A stretch of DNA of 64,000 bases from the NCBI GenBank assembly GCA_018881555.1, contig JACAXG010000031.1, positions 6,321,127 through 6,385,126 of the forward strand, given 5' to 3'. Below the pieces are notes generated by a model. It ran no database searches and was not told where the DNA came from. It saw only the letters and a program-made list of their open reading frames with translations. Shown piece after piece: positions 1 to 9,762 of this stretch. Numbering within the stretch: the first letter of the stretch is position 1; each line of letters opens with the position of its first letter. The translations under genes were made by a program, and so were the position numbers. Source of the DNA: Amblyornis subalaris (taxonomy: Eukaryota > Chordata > Aves > Passeriformes > Ptilonorhynchidae).

Positions 1-92
1 AAAATAAGTGATGNTTTAAATTTTTTTACAAAACATTTTAACTTCAAATTAGCTCTATCTGTATTTTTTTTCTTCTTTTTTTTTTNCCTTAG

Positions 93-179
93 GCAAAACC
101 AGCCCAGAGAGGTTCTGCAACAGTTTCATTTGGAGATCTGGCAAAAATAGAAGGACTTATTTCAAGAGGAAAAAAATAG
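93..179 (+). CDS. NDUFAF5: NDUFAF5 last coding exon (C-terminus), partial gene
   Basis: This is the terminal coding exon of NDUFAF5, a mitochondrial matrix protein with a SAM-methyltransferase fold that helps assemble respiratory complex I by modifying NDUFS7. A long pyrimidine tract (about 61-90) ends in AG at 91-92. The reading frame then starts at 93 in phase 0 and gives 28 residues before a TAG stop at 177-179. The peptide contains RGSATVSFGDL and ends in RGKK. I recall the human C-terminus containing RGSATVSFGEL and ending in GKKSQ, so the match is close and the bird protein ends about two residues earlier. Upstream exons carrying the methyltransferase core lie outside the window. Identification rests on remembered protein similarity plus the acceptor site, and is supported by MACROD2 further right in the same orientation, as in human. 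Confidence 0.85.
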   Translation, partial: AKPAQRGSATVSFGDLAKIEGLISRGKK

Positions 180-300
180 TTGCTCATCAGAAATAATAAT
201 TGTCGTGAAACTTCTGTAGAACTTTTAATTGCAGACAGTCTTCTCTTGTGCTTATTTAGTGACAACATCCTGAAATGATAATAAAGTACACACAGCAGGG
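180..300 (+). other. NDUFAF5: Likely NDUFAF5 3' UTR
   Basis: Sequence directly after the NDUFAF5 stop codon. The first canonical polyadenylation hexamer, AATAAA, lies at 280-285 and is followed by T-rich and GT-rich sequence at about 301-355, as expected for a cleavage site near 300. A second AATAAA at about 547 could give a longer form. No transcript evidence is available, so the end is an inference. Confidence 0.45.
280..285 (+). terminator. Candidate polyadenylation signal for NDUFAF5
   Basis: AATAAA about 100 bases after the NDUFAF5 stop codon, followed within 20-30 bases by a T-run and GT-rich sequence. The pattern fits a vertebrate cleavage and polyadenylation site. Another AATAAA near 547 is an alternative. 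Confidence 0.45.
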
Positions 301-377
301 TTTTTTTGTACTGTGCCACAGCATCATCTGTGTAAAATGGTTCATTTTTTTGTTTCTAGATAAATATTTTGAGCAGC

Positions 378-405
378 TTGCTCTCTCAAGTCTTTGAGAG
401 AGCAA
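378..405. repeat. Perfect 12-bp inverted repeat with 4-base loop
   Basis: The left arm TTGCTCTCTCAA (378-389) and right arm TTGAGAGAGCAA (394-405) are exact reverse complements separated by GTCT. If transcribed, this makes a stable stem-loop about 200 bases past the NDUFAF5 stop codon. It would lie in the 3' UTR only if the polyadenylation site near 547 is used rather than the one near 285. Confidence 0.8.
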
Positions 406-3400
406 CTCAACTCTCTGAATTTTTGATTAAATTACTGTTTTCAAAAGTAATGCCTCTTCTAGAATTTCAGTATCACAGGCTACTCCAGATAAGGTTTACA
501 TGTCTTGAGTGTATTTTTGAATTATTTCTCAAGGATGGTAGATCATAATAAAGAATAGTGTATTATAAAAGTAAAGAATGGTGGCAGGTATATTTATAAG
601 ACATCCTATAAGAAAGACCACCAGTAAATACAAAGATCTAAATTATTATGGTTTTTGTGGGTTGGAAAGTATGGGTAAAAAGTTACTGTGAGTATTGTTT
701 GAGATTAGAATAATTAAAAGTGATACTTTATCTAAATATTAGTTTAAAATTACATTTACACACTACTTTCCACTCTTCTATGTCAGAGGCTAAAAAGCAA
801 GAAGTGTGACTTTCTTCTTAGCTGTGCCATGGGTCTATCACTTTTCCTGTCTGTAACTGCATTACCAGAAATTGATATTAATTACAAATATGGTCCATTA
901 ACATGAGGAGTTTAGAAAAAAATCTGCCCACAGATTTTGCTTGATTGTAGAACTCATAGAGATGGGGAGAAACAAAAAGGATAAAGAATATATAAGCAAA
1001 TATTCAGGAAGTTCTATCATAGTATCTGAGTGGTATATCAATACTGGTAGAACAAAAGCCATTTTAAGCTATTTTTCTAGGCTTTTTTAAGATTATCCAG
1101 CAGGTGGAGTTTGACAGAACTTGAGTGACACAAACTCAACAGGCCAGGTAGGCAGAAGCCTTCTTATCTGTGAGGCCCTGATTTGGGGGCTTATTTTATC
1201 TACCAGGCTTTGACTTCGAGTAAGAAATGGGCAGAAAAGGTTCATAGTGATAAGGAGGGCAGGAATATTCTGTCCTGCTTTTGCGTACAAGCCTAACCCG
1301 TAGTTATTCGAGGGGAATGAGTTAATTTTTTGTTTTCCTTGGAAAAGAACAGTAGTGCTCCTGGAAAAAGGGGGAGAGACTCCAAGTGGTCTCATAACCT
1401 TTAAAGCCTTCTAAAGATGAAATCTAAAGCAAGAGCTTGTTTCTGTGAAAGATTTTTTTTAATACTAAATCAGTGGACTCAATACAAGATACTGCATCTC
1501 TCTACAGGTATTCTCTGGCTTATTCCCATATTTCTGGGGGTATCTCTGGTTTCCCATATGTGAGTTTCTGTGAAGTTATGTGTCAAATTAATGTAACTTT
1601 ATAAATTGTTTCTTTAGTAGGTTAATTTCCAGTGACTTGAGCTGGTGGTTGTGACTCAGATGTGTTAAGGGAATGAGGAGGTGGAATGTGCTGGGTAAAT
1701 GTTAATTGGAGAAGTGCTCCTACTGTGCTCCTTTGAAGTACTGAAGTTATGGAGAAAAGGAAGGATTTCCAGTTCTTTGATTTCGTATTTCATAGATGGC
1801 ATAGATAAACAGAAAAGTGTTTTGGTAGTGGGGAAGCATACCTTCTGAACAGGGAGAAATAGGTGAGTAGTTTTCCTCCTAGCACCTGGGGAAAAAAAGG
1901 TGTAGATATTCCATTAATTTGGAAAAGGGGTGGGGAGTAATAGAAGTAAGGAGTAATAAATACGGCATTGGAGCAGTGTGGGTTGAAATTAGGGGACGTG
2001 TAACAGGCAGGCAAGGCATTCGTTTCCCTGGCTGACTATGTTTGAATAACTGCCTTTTGTGTGGGTTTTAAACTGCAATTATGGTTTTTTTTCTGTAGTA
2101 TGTATTCTTGGAATTCTAGGTTACTCTGGTTTCTACTAGTTGCTTGAATAACTTTGAAAACACTTAGTTTGCTGTGAACAGACGTTTTTGTCACATACAG
2201 CTCTGTTTCATTTGAATTCTTTTTCAGGTTTAAGTCTTTATGGCTTTCTAAAATTGTAATGAAGAAGAATGTGGTTGCCAGTTGCTAGCCTAGTACTTTC
2301 CGTGCATGCTAAGAGTCAGCTTTTGCAGAGTAACTAACTTCTAAAAANTAGTTGGGAAAGTGACATCTCTTGTAAGCTTAGTTAATTTAAAAAATCTTTA
2401 TGCATAGTACAGAATGTTTTTCTCCTGATTACAGAATAGTGAAAAAAGAATTTGAGGAGATCATTATTTTGACTCATCAAAAGCTAGGAACCCATAAATA
2501 AAAATAAGTTTAGAAGGAGCATGTTTACACTTAATGAGCATGAGTATTTTTATTTTAGGGTTTGAGTCACAGATCAGTGAGTATGCTTGGTCTGTATGTT
2601 TGATTACAAGATCCATCAATGTATAGTTTTATTCAAGTCCATTTAGGAAAAAGGAATGAGATCCTATACTTTGAAGACTGAGAATTTGTGAAGTTAAAAC
2701 ATGAAAGAGGATTCTTCATTACCTCTAATTTGTNAAAGTGCCATCAGCAGAAGTACAGAAGTGAACCATACCAAATGAAATATAACTATTTCTTTGCTTA
2801 AAAAAGAAATAAATATGAATGACATTCTTTTAATGTTTTCTAGATAAACTAAGAGCTAACACNGAACTCTCAGTTGCAGGGAGAGAAACACACCAAGCTT
2901 TTATATTGTGTTTAATTGGAATGTCCTGAAGCAAAAACCTGATCTCGGGGATTAAATTCGTTACATCACCTTGTTTAAGAAGCCACATTTAAGAAAGTCA
3001 GCATGCATGTTAAACCCCTTAAATTTTCATTTGTCTAACCCAAGAACTTAATATCCGCTTTTCAAAGACATGATCTATTTTCACCCTGGTTTTGGAGCCA
3101 TTATTTTGGGGAAGTGCAATTATTGTGGTGGTTTGATTGGAATCAGTCTGAGTACTGAAGCAGATGTGACCTATGTAGATAGTGGTTTGACTTCCTGAGA
3201 ATCTTGAATGCCTTCAGGTGAAGGAAAAGGAAGAAGAGAATAAAAAAGAAAAAGAAAAACATGAGATTGATATGTAGCCTTCAGCTAAACTTACCTGAGT
3301 GAAGCAGAAAACACTGAAGGAAGTGCATTTGCTGCTTGTAGGGGAAAAACAACTCCTGGCTTACTTAAATCAAGTTAGAATTGAAGTGGTTTGTTGATTT

Positions 3401-4118
3401 ATTGATAGCTTGTAATTAACTGTTAGTCCATGAACTATACAGGCAGGATTAATAGCAGCAATATAACAGATAAATGACTACTAGACCCTTACGAAACCTT
3501 AGTAAACACCTTAACGTATCTAATCATGCTCCTATAGCAACCCCTNCCCCCGAAATCTGCAGGTCAGTGCTCACCTCTGTCCCTTTAACAGTATGAGCTG
3601 ACCCTTCTAGGAGCGTGTTATCCTGTGTGCATCCATCATCTTTGGAGATATGGATGCTGTTGTTGCATTCTCACCTGGGCTCTTCCTGTGGCCCACTAAT
3701 CCACCCAACTGTTGGGGCAGCACCCCAAAGGTGACACCTTAGGAGTGACCCGTGCTTGTTGCTCCCTGTGCTCTCAGCCCACTGTCAGGGGAGGGTGTTC
3801 CCTCAGGCCGCTGCAGAGCTTGAGGTGCCACAGGGCACCTTCTTGGTGTCAGACTAGGTTTTCACTGCTTTTTTCTCACTGTTAGAAATATTAGTGCTTT
3901 TTATATTTGATTTTTAAGCTGATTTTTTTTCCCACCTGAGGTCTCTTGGTAACTGCCTGATCACTATTTCATGTAGTTGATGGTTGTCTTCATTTTCAGG
4001 CAATCNTAGCAGATGTTGAGCAAACACCCTCTCAGTTTTGGATATTCTGTTCACACACATTGCACTTGTATTCCTATCACAGCAGCTGATGTCCAGTAGT
4101 TTTTGCTGCATTATACTC
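406..4118. other. Intergenic DNA downstream of NDUFAF5
   Basis: No gene recognised. Mostly AT-rich, with short open frames on both strands that lack splice context or recognisable motifs. A purine-rich run sits at about 3222-3262. A more GC-rich segment at about 3545-3870 stands out from its surroundings, but I cannot assign it to a repeat family. Confidence 0.6.
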
Positions 4119-4429
4119 TGTGTAGGTGTGATGTCACTCTCGGACACGAATAAACACACGGACACAGCTGTCAGGGTCTACTAACAGGGCAGAGGCCAAG
4201 GGGAAAAGAAAGAGAGAGCGAGCCTCTGCCCTCGGTCTTTATTTATATGTTTTCAGAAACTACCGTGGATTGGAGGATGGGAATACTACCTCTTGCTGTT
4301 CACTGGTCAACAGAATTGTCTATCATATAGGTTAGGAATTCATAAACATTTGGCCGGTTAGTAATAACAANAATTATGTTTATACAAAAGTGCGTGAGAA
4401 ACTATTTGCCGAACTAAAAACACTACACA
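4119..4429 (-). mobile_element. Retroviral-type LTR, antisense (probable solo ERV LTR)
   Basis: About 311 bp with LTR architecture when read on the minus strand. The ends are short inverted repeats: plus strand begins TGTGTAG and ends CTACACA. A TATA-like CATATAAATAAAG lies at 4249-4237 and also contains an AATAAA hexamer. It is followed by a pyrimidine-rich stretch and a further TTTATTC near the 3' end. The size and layout resemble alpharetrovirus-like or ERVK-type avian LTRs. I could not find a convincing target-site duplication or internal retroviral sequence on either side, so it is probably a solo LTR. Class assignment is uncertain. Confidence 0.6.
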
Positions 4430-4989
4430 ACTAAAGAACTGCAAAATGCAGAGCTACAGTGTCCCCCTTTATTTGGAGCTGTTTCTTGCGATACAAGGTA
4501 TATTGATAAAGGAAGAGACAAAGTCCTCAAAACAAAATCCTTGCTGTTTGGTACCTTATTTTGCAGCAGTGAATGATGAATACTGGCCAATCTCATTTGG
4601 CCTCAGTGTTCATGATAGGCCAGAATATATTAAAACTTAGAAGTTTTCTAATAATGAGTGAAATAAGGAGGCTTCGTTGTTATCACACTAATAAATCCCA
4701 ATTCATGCATTTCTTTTTCTGCNTTCTGCAGGGGTTCCTTACAATTTGTACAAGCTGAAGAGCAACTTCAAGTTGAGATCTGCACATTAATGTGCNACTT
4801 CTCATCACTGATTTATTCCTTTAATATTGCACCTGCAGTTTGTGTGAGTACACTAAGAAAACAAGTGTACAAGCAAAGAATAAAACTGCCCTTGTGAGTT
4901 TACTGTGAAGGATTCCATACTTCTGATCAAATATAATTTTCTGATTTCATAGATGACAGAACTACAGGGACAGAAATATGGATACGTTT
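4430..4989. other. Intergenic DNA, nothing recognised
   Basis: AT-rich sequence between the antisense LTR and the first CR1 copy. Two short plus-strand open frames occur here, but neither has a recognisable motif or splice context. Confidence 0.55.
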
Positions 4990-5329
4990 CAGCTGGATAT
5001 TTCAGCAGCCTTCCAGTACTAAAGGGGCTGCAGAAGAGCTGGTGAGAGACCTTTTAAGGGCATGTGGTGACAAGGGGTGATGGCTTTAAACTGACAGTGT
5101 GGGTTTAGGTTAGATAATAGGAAGAAATTCTTCCCTGTGAGGATGGTGAGGCCCTGGAACAGGTTGCCCAGGGGAACTGTGTGTGCCTCATCCCTGGAGA
5201 TGTGTTCAAGCCAAGGTTGGATGGGGCTTGGAGCAACCTGGTCTAGCAGCTGTCCCTGCCAATGGCAGGGAGGTTGGAACAAGGTGAGCTTTAACATTAC
5301 TCTCAACCCAAACCATTCTATGATCCTAT
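4990..5329 (+). mobile_element. CR1 LINE, 5'-truncated 3' end
   Basis: About 340 bp matching the 3' end of the avian CR1 retrotransposon. Translated pieces resemble the C-terminus of the CR1 reverse-transcriptase ORF, for example RKKFFPVRMVRPWNRLPR around 5122-5175, followed by DNA ending in CCAAACCATTCTATGATCCT, the typical CR1 tail. Stop codons interrupt the frame upstream, so the copy is dead. CR1 copies are usually truncated at the 5' end and lack poly(A), as here. Confidence 0.92.
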
Positions 5330-7054
5330 GTATAAAATACCACCTTTTTAGCCAAATTAACGACCTAAAAGAAGTTTGTCTTTTACTCAATACATGCATT
5401 AGTTTAAATGGTTTGAATCTCTGACCTTAAATTTTTCACATCTAAAGTAAAGCCCCCTAATACTAAAACATCNCTTGTTCTGTGGAAATACTAGTCAAAA
5501 TGAACAATGTACTAGGGGAATCTACTGGGTAACAAGTCTAAGAAGTAGTAACTTCAAGTTTTTGTTGGCAGTGGAATTGTTGTANTCCCCGAGGTTTTTT
5601 TTCTCCCTGGAATTTTTTTCTTCTGGAATTGTTTCCTTCCTAAACGGAGCCACTGATGGTTGTATGTAATGCCCGTTTTTTTAGACATCATTTTGTTTCC
5701 ACAAAGTGTGTAGCATTCAGGTGCCAGGGGCATCGGTTCTTACCAAAAACTACTTAAGGGATGTTTTGAAGTCTCCCATTTCTTTTCTACCATATATTGT
5801 ATTTTTAGTTTTGTGAAGATCTATTACTTTATTCCAGTTCTAGAAGTATTGATTGCTTTAATTTGATGCAGAACTTATATTTGTTACAGAACTCTTCATG
5901 TTATTTCCGAATGTCAGAGTCGCTTTCACTTTTGTAATTAAAAATATAATTCCCATCAGGTACCACTTTGGNTTTGGTGATTATATTCCCAGTCAATATC
6001 ATTTCTGGCTCAACAGCAGGATGCCCANTCTTAGAGTAATATTGCAGTTCTGAGGGAGCAGCTGTAGCAAGATTTAGTTGGTAAACTAATGCTGAACTCA
6101 CTAGGTAGCTAAGTTCAAAATACAAGCCAAAGTCGTAACTCAGTATCCACTTAACACAGATTTGCATAGCATCCTGTCTATGCCTGACTTCTTCTGTGTG
6201 AATTTCTTTTAGCTATAGTTGTTTCTGGAATTCGAAAAGAATAGCTGAGCTGGAGCTACTGCCAAGAGGTTTTGTTAATCACGTCTCAAACAAAGCATTT
6301 CTCAGATGATTTTGCCTCCAGGATTCGACTTCGAAGGCATTCTCAGGAGGAGCTGTGGTGCTGTGACAGCACTGTTGAGTCAACAGATGTAGAGCACTTG
6401 TTTGATGCATGGATGACTGATCTTNGATTACCACCTTTCACAAAACAAACGAAAACATCTGTTCTTTTATTTACATCTGAGCTTTCCAAGTACGAATGTA
6501 CAATTTNCTTTTGGTTATTTCTGTTGTGTGTGTTTTTTCTCTCCTGACTCACTGAATCTCCATTGTATAGAAGGCGAAACTTTGAGCCCTGATTGGGTGA
6601 CTGCCTCTTTACTCAGGGTGTTTTATAGCATGGTGGCTGTCNCTTTTTTGTACCTAAAAGTTTATTATCCCTTAGAAGATAGAATTTAATTTAAAACTCT
6701 GTGGTTAGCTATCCCAAAGATATTTGATTAAGGTAATAGTATGATTAGTTATTAGCCTATGAGATATGTTTGGAGCAGGCTTAGTTGTTCCGCTTTGGGA
6801 AAGAATTCAGGTTTATGAACCTAATGGCTTCCTAAGTGCAGGGAAGTGTTTCCCAGCAGAGAGTTAGTGAATCTTCACAAATATGAAANTACTCAGTCCC
6901 TGTACTCCTTCCTGGCATTTTCTTCTGGACAGCTTGGCTTCGTTATACTGGCTCTCCTAGATCTCTGAATAGTCACATAGAGACTGTGCATAATTTTAGA
7001 GGTCTTGAGAATTGACATCAGAGCCCCTTAGCTCTGAAAGGATCTGAGGGTTAT
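5330..7054. other. Intergenic DNA with one unexplained minus-strand frame
   Basis: No confident gene. A minus-strand frame at 5901-6167 stays open for about 100 codons and ends in a stop before 5901. It contains the peptides ALVYQLNLATAAPSELQYY and VVPDGNYIFNYKSESDSD. I do not recognise it. The only AG sites just upstream lack a good pyrimidine tract, and open frames of this length are expected by chance in a window this size. Confidence 0.4.
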
Positions 7055-7151
7055 ATCATGGAATCACAGACTGGTTTGGGTTGGAAGGGACCTTAAAGCT
7101 CATCTAGTTCCAACCTCCCTGCCATGGGCAGGGACAGCTTTCCCTAGAGCA
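7055..7151 (-). mobile_element. CR1 LINE 3' tail fragment, antisense
   Basis: About 100 bp. The plus strand reads ATCATGGAATCACAGACTGG, then GGTTGGAAGGGACCTTAAAG and CCCTGCCATGGGCAGGGACA, which is the reverse complement of the avian CR1 3' end. Only the tail is kept. Confidence 0.92.
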
Positions 7152-9620
7152 CAGTCCTGTGTGCTGCAGCAATACAAACGCTTCTGTACACCTATTTGTT
7201 CAGTCTCTGCTTTTGAGTATTGCTGAATAACTCCATTTAACTGTACTGTAAATATTATTTGTTTTCGAGCAGTTAACCATCTTGAAAACACATCAACATG
7301 ACTTAGTAAGTATAACACTTGATGAATTTACAAATGAGTCTTGGCATAAGGCAAATGCATTTTAACGCCGCGGTTTGTATGCCTGCTCCCTGCATATTTA
7401 TTTTCAACTTCCAGTTGATTAGCTGCTTTGTCTTGTGTGCAGAAATGGCCTGTTTAATGCAGTGGGAAGTCGAGTAGAAGCCAGCATTTGTTAATGGATG
7501 CTTTGAACAGGCACAGTCAGACATTTTAAATTATTNTAACTAAGCAGGAATTCTAATTTATTTCTAGAGATAGAAGTACAACAACCCAATTACCTAGTTT
7601 TCTCACAGAGTGTAATGAGTACAATTAGCATAAAATTGGTCTATAAATTTAATGGGCAATTTCTTGTGTGGACATTGAAAACACTAGTAAAAATGTGGCA
7701 AGCCATGTTAGAAACCAAATAGTAACTTGTTCCCATTGGATGCTTCCTTGACAGAAGGCATTACTGTAAAATATCAATCAAATCTGTTCAGTACAAGGAG
7801 TTTTTAAAGTATTGGTTCAAACGGGCATGTCAGTAGATTTGAAAGTTCCTTCAATAAGAGAATTTTTTTTTTGTCTGGGCTGGCAGTAGGGTTTTTTACC
7901 TTCTAAAGATGGTATTATGAGTTCAGACTAATAGTATATGCGAGGACGTGGCCAGTTCTACTCAAAAGAATAGCTGGATCGGTTGTTCTAAGTGTAGAAT
8001 ATACACACAGATGATAAAATACTATTTAATAGTCTTGAAAGGGGAGGGGATGCTGGAATATCACAGAGATTCTCAAACCATGATCCAGGCTGGAGCCAGC
8101 ACTTGTGCAGTTNGTTGGATGTAACCATCTCTGGGGCACTTTGGAAGTTCTAGCTGGTGGAATACAAAGGGTAATTTTCCCTCCCTTCTACAGCTGGTTT
8201 GTTTATGATGAGAAGTTCTCTATGTGAATGTATTTTCATATAGTACAGTAAATTGAGACATAGCAAAGTTGCAGTGACCTGCTGAGATTAAANTGGCGAA
8301 AATTAATGCCATGAGAACAAATACTTAGAAAAACACGAAGTTTCTTTTACTTTACATGTTCCCTAGACAGTGAATAAACAAACAAAAAAATCAACCCTGA
8401 AGCTTGAAGATTAGGCCCAAGTTCTTCAAAGTGTGTTTTCATGATGGATTTTTGATTTCACATCTCAGAGCAAGCTGACATTACTGGAAAGAGAGAGAAA
8501 TGTAAAGGACTTTTCTCTATAACAAACTTACTGATCATGAAAATGCTTTAATTCCTTCAGGAGTGCATCCATTTTAAAGGTGCTTTTATTGCATCATTCT
8601 GTTAAGTACAATGAATAAAATTATAGCTACGACTGTGAAAGTAGCAAGTTATTTCTTGTGCATTAGAATTGTAACTCTCTTAGGAATTTATGCCCTACCA
8701 CACTTTTCTGTCTGATAATTTTGTACAGCACACTTGCCTGCCTTCCTCTTTTGCCTTAAAACTGAGCAAATGGAATAGTTTGGCAGGTCCTGAGCTGCTT
8801 TNGGGAGCTGGTGGACCACTGTGTGTACTCTGTGACTAGCAGCCTGTGAAAAACAACAGGCAGTGTGTTCACTTTACTAGTTTGTAGGGCCATTAAAAGA
8901 TGTATCTTTACATTTCTAGGATTTAACTCGGGGCAATGTAAATTTTTTCATTAAAATATATTAATGTGTAATTAACAATTGTGTTTCAGGTTAAACCCAA
9001 AGAATGTTAATCCTATGGGATTTCTAACTTTCGTTTATTCATAAATAGTATTTTAAATTAGGTATTAAAATTTTTTTTAAAGAGGTTTTCTAAGTTTCTG
9101 AACTCAATGTGAACCCCACAGCGAGGGGAGAAAAGCATGGAGCAGTCCATTGCTGGCCTCCCTCAAACTGAGCTGTACTCTGCTAAAATAGAAGTTTTTA
9201 CAGAGGAGAAGTGTTCTCAGGTCTTTTCTTCAGAAAGAGTCACAGAAAAGGTAGGTCAAAGTTTTAAATAAATCTCTTGAGAGAGTGTATTCATATCTTA
9301 CATGGTAAATCAGTGCATCTCTTCTCTAGGAGCTGAAGACTAAAGATCTGATTCTATGATAAGGGTGTTTTGGCAGCAGAACTAGTAAGAAGTAAAATGG
9401 TTTTTTGTTGGTCTGTGCAGGAATTTGGGTGTGTTTGACTTGGAATATGAGAGCCACCTCACTTAATCCTAATTATAGGAATAAAGGTACTCACAGGCAG
9501 TGCAGGAGCAGGCTGATTTTTTTGACTGCTCACATGGGTGGCTGCTCCCAAACCCCAGCAGTATTTCGGGGCTGCCCTCACTCTGCAGGCAAAAAAAAAA
9601 AATTAAAAATTTAAAAGAAA
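7152..9620. other. Intergenic DNA, nothing recognised
   Basis: AT-rich sequence between two CR1 fragments with no recognisable gene or repeat family. An A-run at about 9591-9602 lies just left of the next CR1 copy. Confidence 0.55.
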
Positions 9621-9762
9621 ATGTTCCCATCTCTGGAAACATTCAAGGTCAAGCTGGATGGGACTCTGAGCAACCTGGTTTAGTTGAAGATGCATTGCAG
9701 GGAGCTTGGACTAGATGGCCTTTCAAGCGCCTTTTAAACCCAAACCATTCTATGATTCCGTA
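9621..9762 (+). mobile_element. CR1 LINE 3' fragment
   Basis: About 140 bp in the sense direction. It reads CTGGAAACATTCAAGGTCAA, then GAGCAACCTGGTTTAGTTGA, then GGACTAGATGGCC, and ends in AAACCCAAACCATTCTATGA. This is the order of motifs at the 3' end of avian CR1. The copy is diverged and truncated at its 5' end. Confidence 0.9.

Noticed and set aside
3290..3345. Possible minus-strand exon with a GTAAG-type donor
   Set aside because: The translated sequence in all frames matches nothing expected, and the acceptor is weak.
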